A DNA stretch of 64,000 nucleotides from Pardosa pseudoannulata (lineage: Eukaryota; Arthropoda; Arachnida; Araneae; Lycosidae): contig CM063507.1 in assembly GCA_032207245.1 (NCBI GenBank), forward strand, positions 97,309,525 to 97,373,524. Reading direction: 5' to 3'. The position numbers and the translations under genes are program-made. Shown piece after piece: positions 12,101 to 22,104 of the stretch (its first letter is position 1; each line of letters opens with the position of its first letter). The notes under the pieces are model-generated. The model did no database searches. It was not told where the DNA came from and saw only the letters and a program-made list of their open reading frames with translations.

Positions 12101-12308
12101 ATTAGGTGAGCACCAAGTGTAATTTAAAAATATGCTAATAGTGCATTTTTTGGACAAATCTGGCAACTTTAAAGCCTTATAACTTCCAAACCAATAATCA
12201 TTTGAACATAAAATTTAGGGATTTTCTTTATACCGATTTACTATACCAAATTTAATCAAAATTGGAGGTTGTCAGGTAGAATTTGTTCCAAAATTACGTT
12301 GATTTCAC
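9118..12308 (-). mobile_element. DNA element with ~470-bp terminal inverted repeats
   Basis: The left arm (9118 to about 9590) is the reverse complement of the right arm (about 11840-12308). Matching blocks include CCAATTTTGATTAAATTTGG, ACAAGCTACAAAAG, TAATTAAGCTAGAGATAT and CTAAATTAA-like pieces, at roughly 80% by eye. Between the arms lies a decayed minus-strand gene. Comparison with unit B (46980-47105), which lacks this block, shows it is an insertion into unit A. Target duplication is not clear. The very long inverted repeats are unusual for hAT or Tc1 elements. The superfamily is not assigned. Confidence 0.75.
10300..11460 (-). pseudogene. Decayed transposase-like gene inside the long-TIR element
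   Basis: Reading on the minus strand, fragments in changing frames keep the order of one protein. An N-terminal piece at 11443-11177 has YEHDDISRAMSGKDDYIS and KRLILCNLK. It is followed by a Cys-rich CxxxC-like segment near 11000. Then comes LDFAEK with AQSYHW (about 10750-10680), and finally FQKKRITTFLKTKF, KIFYFSD and NFANLCLHKGNFG (10588-10400). Several stops and frame changes make it inactive. I recognise the pattern as a recurrent, poorly characterised protein family of invertebrate genomes with possible acidic catalytic residues (DFAE, YFSD), but I cannot name it. Its position between inverted repeats suggests a transposase. Confidence 0.5.
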
Positions 12309-13050
12309 ATGGAATAAACCCTACTTAAAAATGTGTAGAAATTCTACTGAAATTTTTTGAAAGTGTGGTATGGGAAAGAGGTGTCTATAATTTCATGATG
12401 GATATTTGGATTTTATGGTTTGATTTGTTGACTTTGTTATGTGCAAATCAAATGTTTTCCTAGCTTTCTCTGTATTAAATTTGGCTATTTATTTATAGGT
12501 TGTGGTGTAATAACTTACATATATATATATATAATACTTATTACCTGCATATGCTGTTTTGAATGTAGAAATTTAATAAAATTATACTACATATAATGTT
12601 TAATACATATTTTGTTTCATTTTAATTGTTAAAGAAGTTATTTGTAATGATCTTCACCCTTCCTAATGTATTTGTGAATCATTAGTATTTTAGGGCTTGA
12701 CTTATGATGAAATAATTTCAAAGTACACTTTTTGTTTTATTACAGAATAATAGTTAAAAAAGTTGTAGATGTAAGAAAATTAACTTTTATTTGTGAAATA
12801 AAAGTTACTATATAAAAGTTGGTCATTACTATTTAAAATTTTGTATTTTCCAGAATTTGTTCATTAAAATTAGTATTTTTAACCCTCTGAGTCTTTCATT
12901 CCTGAGTATACCAAAAGTTTTGCCATAATAATGATGAAAAGCCTGAATTATGGGAAACTAACAAAAGAAGCACAGAGATACATGTAAAGTTGTCTTCTTC
13001 ACTATCGTTGAAATATGTTAAGAACATGAAGAACATGTATTGGTATATTG
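12309..13050 (+). other. Unit A 3' flank, continued
   Basis: Matches unit B from about 47030 to 47720, including TTAACCCTCTGAGTCTTTCAT and AGAAAATTAACTTTTATTTGTG. No gene is visible. This is the distal end of the duplicated unit. Confidence 0.6.
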
Positions 13051-13223
13051 TAACAATTAAAAAATGATTTAAAATTTCTAAATTTTGAATTGAGAGAATT
13101 ATATATTTTGTTTATAATAGAATTATATTTTTAGTACAAATATGAATATACATGAAATATGATTGTTCATACTGAACGGAACTGAAAACCATTATATTTG
13201 GTGGAACGAAAACTGGAATTAAA

Positions 13224-13278
<55 letters not shown>

Positions 13279-14250
13279 TTGGACCTGAGTGGAAAAAAAT
13301 TGCAGTTCAGAGTCCTGGTTCATATTTATACTGCTGTTAGAGAAAGTATTCAGGTTTCAATTGTTTTTTCTGAAAACAGTCTCTGTAATTTAACATCATC
13401 ATCACTTGGGCTGAAAAATATCAGAAATTTAATATCATGATATATCCTCAAATTGATATTGATGTCATTGATATATCGCAATAATACTTTAAAGTGGGAG
13501 GTATACAATATATATTTTTATATTTATATTGTTTGATTTTAGTGTAAAAAAAAAAAATTATCCAATTTCAGTATTATATCTGTTTATATGGTATCAGGAA
13601 TATGTTAGTTTCTTATAACATGATCAGATTCTCGCATAAAAACAAAAATTAATGAAACATTGAGGTTTCCAGATGAAATTTTATAGTTAATGATTGCATT
13701 CTTTTCTGTAGTTTCTGCACTATCATCAGATAATTTTCCAAAATCTTATATGAATTGAAAAAAATTCACCAGACTGAATACGCAATAGAAAATGTACTTG
13801 ATTTCTTTACTATGATTTTTAATCAATGAAATTGATACTTATAACTAGTTTTTACAACAATTAATAAATTTACATTATGTAGGTTTTATGGTTAGTTTTG
13901 TTTAAGTAAGTAATGATATATACTTTACACATTTTGTTATAAATTGTCCATTATGTTTTAGCAACAAATACAAAATTGCTAGGAAATGTACATAATGTAT
14001 TTATTTGAAAGAACAAGATAGAAAATCTCCAAAATAAGAAATGAACAGGTAAACTCCCAAAATATACAATTATAAATTTCTAAAATATATCAGTTAGTCT
14101 TGCAACATAATGTGAAGACCTTGCTTAGTACACATGGAATTAGTCTAGTCTGTGAATAAAAATTGTAAACTTTCTATGATTTTTCCAACTAAACTTGTAT
14201 TTTCTATACTATCAATATTTTGTCTTAAAATATTTAAAATTAAAGGTATA
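13051..14250. other. Intergenic, with an (AT)n microsatellite
   Basis: An (AT)n tract runs from 13227 to 13277. The rest has no supportable gene or repeat. Confidence 0.5.
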
Positions 14251-15242
14251 GATGCATTATAGACGCCGTTTTTTGTCGCCAAATTTGGCAATTTTATGGG
14301 GTGATGGGTGGGTTGGTGTGTTTGCCCTAACTTTGGTGGTGGGATATGGCAGTTCTTGCCCCCCATTGGTGCACGTGATTTCTGACTTATGTACCCGGCA
14401 CTATTCGAGAAATTTGCATCTTAGCTGTTCTTTTTGTTTACAGTCACCTAGTTCAGGTTGTATATATATATATATTTTTTTTTCCTTATCATTTTCCGGG
14501 ATTTAGTGAGTAATTTTGTTTTCGTTCTTATCATTTTTTGGGATTTAGTTATGACGGGTGTAGTTATTTCGGTTCTTACTATTTTTGAAATCGATAAAAA
14601 AAATCTGGATATTCTTAGGTGTGAAGTGAGTTTTGCATTTCATTCTAAACTCCAAGTGTGTGGAAACAACAATATTCCAAAATTTTTTTTTCTATTTGGT
14701 AAAAAAGAATTATTTCAAAGTTATTTTAAGGGAGGTAGGAGTATTGAAGAATGTTTGTGGTGCTACCCTTTCCAATTTTCATCTGTTATTAAATTTATTT
14801 TGCATTTCTTTTATTACAAGGAGGGTTGAGGGGGGAACTCCCCTCACATGTCAGATTTTTATAATAGTGCTTATTAAAATACTATATATATTGTGTTTAT
14901 TCTGTTGCTATATATCATAAATCTTACTAATCTGTTATTTATTTTTTAAATAACATAAAAAATGATAATTATTATGCTAATTTTATTTTAATAATGCTCT
15001 AAATTGTTAATCTATTTTTTTTTCTTTTAAAGTTTAGTTTTGTTAATGTTGTGTTTCAAATATGCTATGTAACTGCCGGTCATGTTTTTTTTTTTTTTTT
15101 TTTTTGTGATATTTCAGAAAACGCGTACCGCCTCCATGTTTTTCTACTTGGCGATTTTTCAAAACACGCATTTTTCTGTTGGTCGCCAAAGGAAAAAAAT
15201 AAAAAAAACTATGGAGGACGGGACCGGCGTCTATAATGCATC
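14251..15242. mobile_element. Non-autonomous TIR transposon (~0.99 kb)
   Basis: The first 18 bases (GATGCATTATAGACGCCG) are the exact reverse complement of the last 18 (15225-15242). The outer ATGCAT is self-complementary, so two readings exist: an 18-bp inverted repeat, or an 11-bp repeat starting TATAGACGCCG flanked by a 6-bp ATGCAT target duplication. The interior has poly-T/pyrimidine tracts, a local reiteration of TCATTTT..GGGATTTAGT near 14489-14550, and short open frames with no recognisable domain. It appears non-autonomous. Confidence 0.75.
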
Positions 15243-15850
15243 TTTTACAAATTAAAATTAAGTTTAAAAAAGCAATATTTATCGCATTGTATTTCATATA
15301 AATTAATTTACTCAAATTATTCCATCACATTTAACTTGAAAAAAAAATTTAGTATAAATAATTGCATAAGTAATGTGGAGTTTTAGATATTTATTTAAAG
15401 TATTGAAACAATCAAAAATTCAAATTCGAAATGCAAAATATTCAAATTGTAGGAGATAGTGGATATGGCTGATTACTCTATTACTTAACCCCATACCTAG
15501 TCGATTCTTTTTTTTTCTCCCGTATTTCAAGTCAGTCCACTGGTTTTTTATTCCTTTTCAATTCCATGCAGCAAGCATTTACATAATTTGCAAGATTGTC
15601 CCATTCTTTTGCTGCAGATGGGCGATTTTTATTCAACATACCAGAGCAAAGTTTTTTTTTCAATGTAATAATTATTTCAATCTCTTCTTTTGAATAAATA
15701 TTAATATTACTGCTCAAATATGCAGCTACTTCAATGGCTTCAACTCTAATATTTTTCATTCGTATAGATCTGTTTATTTTCATGTATCTGTACTCTGATT
15801 TGTTTAAGGCATTCAATTATCGATATAACAAATCCCTCCTTTTACAACTC
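15243..15850. other. Unassigned sequence upstream of the LINE
   Basis: A 94-codon minus-strand frame (15816-15532) is lysine- and asparagine-rich with no recognisable family. No other feature is supported. Confidence 0.35.
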
Positions 15851-15950
15851 CTAGTTGTGAACCAGTTGTGTCTGAACTTGGCAAGCGTTCCAGTCAGCGT
15901 CCAAATTTCATTCCACCTCTTGCGTAAGTGCAGTACGGACGTGTCCTATC

Positions 15951-16105
15951 TAAAGTTGTGAGCAGTGGAAAAAAAAAAAAAAAAAAAACGGGTTTTGGAG
16001 GAAGGGAATTTTGAAAATTTCCAAAACATGGGAATTTTGAAGTATTTTGAAATCGCCAATTCCTAACTACTATAAAATCATTTAAATGCTCGTTGTTATT
16101 ATTTC

Positions 16106-16137
<32 letters not shown>

Positions 16138-16322
16138 TGCCAAAAGTAAAAAAAAATCTGTTAGAAATAATATGCTAGTTCTTAAATAGCCATTGTTGAA
16201 AAAATAAATGTAAACATTGTTAAAATGATTTCTTCCCAAAGTTCCCAAAATTCCGAGTTTATTCCTCAAAATTCCCAGGTTTATTCTCACCTCTTCAAAA
16301 TTCCGGGTTTTTTACATCTCTA
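15951..16322. mobile_element. hAT MITE with perfect 8-bp target duplication
   Basis: GTCCTATC occurs immediately outside both ends (15943-15950 and 16323-16330). The ends TAAAGTTGTGAG and, reversed, TAGAGATGTAAAAAACCCGG form imperfect inverted repeats. The 8-bp duplication and TAGAG-type terminus fit hAT. There is no coding capacity. It lies in the 5' UTR of LINE-1. A second, left-truncated copy (19210-19493) was created by the tandem duplication. Confidence 0.8.
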
Positions 16323-16330
16323 GTCCTATC

Positions 16331-16552
16331 GCTCCGGCGCTCCAAGTGGTCTATCTGCGTAGTTTTTCTGCGATTAAGCAGGCTACGTCAGTCATCTAAA
16401 AAAATCTTGTTTAAGACTAACTAAACAGTCTTTATAAAGACTTATTACAGTCTTTTCAAGACTATTTTTACAAAAGTTCTTGTTAAGACTACATTTTCAA
16501 AACAATTTTTTTTTCAAGACTTGCTTTTCGGTTCAATTTCTCTCGCTCGAAT
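16331..16552 (+). promoter_or_regulatory. LINE-1 5' UTR with repeated AAGACT/AGTCTT motifs
   Basis: Between the MITE and the ORF1 start, AAGACT or its complement AGTCTT recurs about seven times at roughly 15-25 bp spacing in both orientations. The copy at 19502-19723 is the same. The role is unknown; internal promoter or protein-binding repeats are possible for a LINE leader. Confidence 0.5.
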
Positions 16553-18930
16553 ATGGCTATGACTCACACGGATAAGGACAAGGCTCCGAAACTCGGACCT
16601 AACAAGGAAGAATTGTACGAAATCGTACATCGTCTAAAGAATTTCAGAGCTCATTGAGAATCCAAGGGAAAAGTAACTAACTGGCAAGAAGTCACCAAAG
16701 TTATAGATGGACTGGAATTCAATTACAACTACGTTAAAGTACGTAGGGACCAATACTAATTTGAATTCAGATAGTTAGAAGGTAAGTGAGATTCTTTGTC
16801 TTTAATATTGGCTGACGTACTCATCATCAGCATTGGCACGACAGCCCTTTGTGGGCCTGGGCCTTCCTTAGAAGCTTTTCCCAATCTGCCCTTCTCCCAG
16901 CAATTGATCTCCAGTTCTTTACCTTTAAGATGGCGAAATCTTCATCCACATAGTCTTTCCACCGTTTCTTAGGCCTTCCTTTTGGTCTTTTATTGAAAGG
17001 GAGTGCATTAAAACCCCTCAAAGTTGTTCGTTCTAGGCTCATTCTCATTACATATCCTGCCCATCTCATTCTATTCAGCTTTATAGATTTGATAACATCA
17101 TCACTGTTAAAGATCTTATATAATTCAAAACTATATCTTTTTCTCCAGTTGTTATTTTCAAAGACAGCACCAAAGATGGTTCGCAGGATCTTCCTTTCGA
17201 AGGTTGCTAACATCCTCTCTTCTTTTCCTGTTAGGGTCCAAGTCTCCGAGGCATAAGTCAAAACTGACTTGATCAATACCTTATACAGTAATATCTTTGT
17301 GTTTCTTTTTATCAAGTAGGATTTCAGTAGTGATCTTAAACAAAAAAAAAACAGCGATTGGCTGACGTACTAACTGATGAAAATATTTTCTATGCTATTA
17401 AGGATGTGACTGATTTGTAAATACTTTGATTACTGTTTTTTTAATGTCACTAATTCTAATGCTGATGCAAGTGGTAGCCGCTCTAAAAACCACAACTTAG
17501 ATAGCTTAGACGATGAAAATATTGTTGAAACCAATAAAGGGTTTACTCAGGTCAAAAACAACCTAAAAGTAACATCGTCCCCCCCCCGGTAGAAGTTAAT
17601 AATAGCTTTGTTCCTCTAGCAAATAATATGGATATCGATAATCCTGAATCAGTTACCAATAATAATACTAATAACAACACTGTTAATATTGATGAAAATA
17701 ATGCAAATGTTAAGAAAAAACGGATTGACCCATTGTGGGTACAGAAAAACCAAGAGAATGAATGGAGTAAAATAGTAGATAATATAAATAAATTTTTAAA
17801 TACAGAGCTTCCTATGATGGACTCTGGTAAGTTTGTCAAAGTATATCCACAAAACTTAGAATAATTTAGAGACTACTGATCTCAGAGTCAGACTGACTAG
17901 TATCCCAAACTACTACTATAAGTAGTCTGAGACTACTCATTGATAACAAAGTCAAATGTTTTGTTATCAGCCCACAGGGCATTAAACCGTTCAAAATTAT
18001 TATTAAAGGTATCTCTTCTGAAATTCCCGTTGAAGAAGTAAGGGAAGAGTTAATCAGGCTGGGATATGGTGTGCTTTAAGTTGCACAATTAAAAAGATAT
18101 AGAGACAAAACTACTACTACCTGTTTTTGAAGTCCACTTCGAACAAAATGACAAAAATAAAGAAATCTATAATATGAAAAAATTCCTTAACTTTATTATT
18201 GTAAGAGAAGTTTACAAATTTCGTAGCATTAAGCTATTTTACAATTGATCTGAGCTTTCAACCATTGATCTGAGCTATGTTCGCTGGATCCTAAATGGCT
18301 TAAATGTACTGCAGAACATAAGACCAATTTGTGCAGTAAAAATATTAAAGAAAAGTGTAAATGTTCTAATTGCGGTAGGGAACATCCCATCAACTATAAC
18401 GGATGTCCTAAGCATCCCTTCGCTATAAAAATCAGAAAAGCTGAAATCCAAACGATTAAGGAATCTATCTACTGTGAATGATTCAAACGGTTCCGGTAAT
18501 TTAATCAGCGAAATAAAATAAATCAGCCACCTGGCTAATAGATCATATACGCTGATAGCGAAACAAAATATTCCTTTTAACAATACTTCAGTGCCAACGA
18601 TGGAGATTGATAATAAAAATGTTACCTGTACTAAAAACTCAATTATTAATAAAAAAAAATATTTATTATGAAAACGCTAATGAAAATGTCAATACGGAAA
18701 GCCAAAAATTTTTTACCTAAGGTTATACATCATGCCATAAATAACAGTAATAATGTTAGTAGCAACAATAATGTAAATATGATAGATCAACTGGAAAAAG
18801 TAGAAAGACTCTTAAATAATATTTTTATTCTATGTGATAAATCTACCACTGCAAAAGCGCTTGGGATTACTAACCTACAATCAAGTAATCTTGGCAGTAT
18901 CGTTCAAAACATCCCTCACTAAATGTAATT
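16553..18930 (+). pseudogene. LINE-1 ORF1 (nucleic-acid-binding protein), first copy
   Basis: The ATG at 16553 opens a lysine-rich N-terminus (MAMTHTDKDKAPK), stopped by TGA after 34 codons (16655), with further stops at TAC-TAA and AGA-TAG. After the inserted LINE fragment, an Asn-rich stretch (17628-17864) follows, then an IKGISSEIPVEEVREELIRLGYGV segment typical of the region before the knuckles. Then comes a C2HC knuckle of the form CSNCGREHPxNYxGCPKH (18291-18420) in another frame. This layout fits the ORF1 of Jockey-clade LINEs, which binds RNA. Multiple stops and frameshifts make it inactive. Confidence 0.7.
16822..17356 (-). mobile_element. 5'-truncated RTE/CR1-like LINE fragment with 15-bp target duplication
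   Basis: ATTGGCTGACGTACT occurs on both sides (16807-16821 and 17357-17371), marking a clean target-primed insertion into LINE-1 ORF1. The minus strand encodes the last 162 residues of a reverse-transcriptase polyprotein (17315-16827). It has the thumb/C-terminal signature LTYASETWTLT, a KRPKGRPKKRWKD block and a final WRSIAGRR-DWEKL-KAQAHKG. The element's 3' end is the short repeat GATGATG at the left edge. The frame is open through the fragment, but it lacks the catalytic palm. Confidence 0.85.
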
Positions 18931-18932
18931 AA

Positions 18933-19209
18933 ATTCCTCCGGATCTTGAGTTGGAATACTAATGGCCTCAATCCAAAGTTGATGAGCTTCGGGACTTTGT
19001 CTCTGAACAGCCCGTTGGTTTGATCCTGATACAGCAGGTTAGGACTCTTGACTTTAATAGAATTAAAATTCAGAATTATAATATGTATTTTTCCCCACGC
19101 ATGGACGCTGGGGATAACACTCAATATTACGGAGGTACTGCTATCTATGGGAAAAGGAATGTTAACCACTGTCATGACCTTAGTCTAAATTTATACAATA
19201 TCGATAATA
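18933..19209 (+). pseudogene. LINE-1 ORF2 start, truncated at the R1 joint
   Basis: Encodes the beginning of an AP-type endonuclease: ILSWNTNGLNPK, then after a one-base frameshift DELRDFVSEQPVGLILIQ, and on to YGGTAIYGKRN. It ends abruptly at 19209, where the second R1 copy starts. Confidence 0.7.
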
Positions 19210-19723
19210 TATTTTGAAATCGCCAATTCCTAACTACTATAAAATCATTTAAATGCTCGTTGTTATTATTTCTTGAATATATATATATATATATGTATAT
19301 ATATTGCCAAAAGTAAAAAAAAAAAAATCTGTTAGAAATAATATGCTAGTTCTTAAATAGCCACTGTTGAAAAAATAAATGTAAGCATTCTTAAAATGAT
19401 TTCTTCCCAAAGTTCCCAAAATTCCGAGTTTATTCCTCAAAATTCCCAGGTTTATTCTCACCTCTTCAAAATTCCGGGTTTTTTACATCTCTAGTCCTAT
19501 CGCTCCGGTGCTCCAAGTGGTCTATCTGCGTAGTTTTTCTGCGATTAAGCAGGCTACGTCAGTCATCTAAAAAAATCTTGTTTAAGACTAACTAAACAGT
19601 CTTTATAAAGACTTATTACAGTCTTTTCAAGACTATTTTTACAAAAGTTCTTGTTAAGACTACATTTTCAAAACAATTTTTTTTTCAAGACTTGCTTTTC
19701 GGTTCAATTTCTCTCGCACGAAT

Positions 19724-22100
19724 ATGGCTATGACTCACACGGATAAGGACAAGGCTCCGAAACTCGGACCTAACAAGGAAGAATTGTACGAAATCGTACA
19801 TCGTCTAAAGAATTTCAGAGCTCATTGAGAATCCAAGGGAAAAGTAACTAACTGGCAAGAAGTTACCAAAGTTATAGATGGACTGGAATTCAATTACAAC
19901 TACGTTAAAGTACGTAGGGACCAATACTAATTTGAATTCAGATAGTTAGAAGGTAAGTGAGATTCTTTGTCTTTAATATTGGCTGACGTACTCATCATCA
20001 GCATTGGCACGACAGCCCTTTGTGGGCCTGGGCCTTCCTTAGAAGCTTTTCCCAATCTGCCCTTCTCCCAGCAATTGATCTCCAGTTCTTTACCTTTAAA
20101 ATGGCGAAATCTTCATCCACATAGTCTTTCCACCGTTTCTTAGGCCTTCCTTTTGGTCTTTTATTGGAAGGGAGTGCATTAAAACCCCTCAAAGTTGTTC
20201 GTTCTAGGCTCATTCTCATTACATATCCTGCCCACCTCATTCTATTCAGCTTTATAGATTTGATAACATCATCACTGTTAAAGATCTTATATAATTCAAA
20301 ACTATATCTTTTTCTCCAGTTGTTATTTTCAAAGACAGCACCAAAGATGGTTCGCAGGATCTTCCTTTCGAAGGTTGCTAACATCCTCTCTTCTTTTCCT
20401 GTTAGGGTCCAAGTCTCCGAGGCATAAGTCAAAACTGACTTGATCAATACCTTATACAGTAATATCTTTGTGTTTCTTTTTATCAAGTAGGATTTCAGTA
20501 GTGATCTTAAACAAAAAAAAAACAGCGATTGGCTGACGTACTAACTGATGAAAATATTTTTTATGCTATTAAGGATGTGACTGATTTGTAAATACTTTGA
20601 TTACTGTTTTTTTAATGTCACTAATTCTAATGCTGATGCAAGTGGTAGCCGCTCTAAAAACCACAACTTAGATAGCTTAGACGATGAAAATATTGTTGAA
20701 ACCAATAAAGGGTTTACTCAGGTCAAAAACAACCTAAAAGTAACATCGTCCCCCCCCCGGTAGAAGTTAATAATAGCTTTGTTCCTCTAGCAAATAATAT
20801 GGATATCGATAATCCTGAATCAGTTACCAATAATAATACTAATAACAACACTGTTAATATTGATGAAAATAATGCAAATGTTAAGAAAAAACGGATTGAC
20901 CCATTGTGGGTACAGAAAAACCAAGAGAATGAATGGAGTAAAATAGTAGATAATATAAATAAATTTTTAAATACAGAGCTTCCTATGATGGACTCTGGTA
21001 AGTTTGTCAAAGTATATCCACAAAACTTAGAATAATTTAGAGACTACTGATCTCAGAGTCAGACTGACTAGTATCCCAAACTACTACTATAAGTAGTCTG
21101 AGACTACTCATTGATAACAAAGTCAAATGTTTTGTTATCAGCCCACAGGGCATTAAACCGTTCAAAATTATTATTAAAGGTATCTCTTCTGAAATTCCCG
21201 TTGAAGAAGTAAGGGAAGAGTTAATCAGGCTGGGATATGGTGTGCTTTAAGTTGCACAATTAAAAAGATATAGAGACAAACTACTACTACCTGTTTTTGA
21301 AGTCCACTTCGAACAAAATGACAAAAATAAAGAAATCTATAATATGAAAAAATTCCTTAACTTTATTATTGTAAGAGAAGTTTACAAATTTCGTAGCATT
21401 AAGCTATTTTACAATTGATCTGAGCTTTCAACCATTGATCTGAGCTATGTTCGCTGGATCCTAAATGGCTTAAATGTACTGCAGAACATAAGACCAATTT
21501 GTGCAGTAAAAATATTAAAGAAAAGTGTAAATGTTCTAATTGCGGTAGGGAACATCCCATCAACTATAACGGATGTCCTAAGCATCCCTTCGCTATAAAA
21601 ATCAGAAAAGCTGAAATCCAAACGATTAAGGAATCTATCTACTGTGAATGATTCAAACGGTTCCGGTAATTTAATCAGCGAAATAAAATAAATCAGCCAC
21701 CTGGCTAATAGATCATATACGCTGATAGCGAAACAAAATATTCCTTTTAACAATACTTCAGTGCCAACGATGGAGATTGATAATAAAAATGTTACCTGTA
21801 CTAAAAACTCAATTATTAATAAAAAAAAATATTTATTATGAAAACGCTAATGAAAATGTCAATACGGAAAGCCAAAAATTTTTTACCTAAGGTTATACAT
21901 CATGCCATAAATAACAGTAATAATGTTAGTAGCAACAATAATGTAAATATGATAGATCAACTGGAAAAAGTAGAAAGACTCTTAAATAATATTTTTATTC
22001 TATGTGATAAATCTACCACTGCAAAAGCGCTTGGGATTACTAACCTACAATCAAGTAATCTTGGCAGTATCGTTCAAAACATCCCTCTCTAAATGTAATT
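19724..22100 (+). pseudogene. LINE-1 ORF1, second copy
   Basis: Carries the same premature stops, the same inserted RTE-like fragment and the same C2HC knuckle (about 21460-21590) as the first copy. The decay therefore preceded the duplication. Confidence 0.7.
19993..20527 (-). mobile_element. RTE/CR1-like LINE fragment, second copy
   Basis: A duplicate of 16822-17356 made by the R1 event, not an independent insertion, since the flanking duplication and surroundings are identical. The minus strand encodes the same 162-residue C-terminus with one substitution (ALPFNK to ALPSNK). Confidence 0.85.
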
Positions 22101-22104
22101 AAAT

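Larger units (their letters stand above)
16043..19209. repeat. Tandem duplication R1, first copy (~3.17 kb)
   Basis: The block starts inside the hAT MITE and ends in the LINE-1 endonuclease. It is followed directly by a second copy beginning at the same MITE position. The two are nearly identical, with only scattered substitutions and small indels. At the joint the endonuclease frame runs straight into MITE sequence. Confidence 0.9.

Noticed and set aside
15051..15315. Coding frames on both strands in the right part of the TIR element
   Set aside because: They run through poly-T/poly-A tracts and show no domain or codon pattern.
16993..17256. Plus-strand frame over the RTE-like fragment (and 20164-20427)
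   Set aside because: It is antisense to a recognisable reverse-transcriptase C-terminus on the minus strand.
17552..17839. Minus-strand hydrophobic frame (and 20723-21010)
   Set aside because: It is a shadow of the Asn-rich LINE-1 ORF1 segment on the plus strand. The Leu/Phe/Ser richness comes from complementing AAT/AAA-rich codons.
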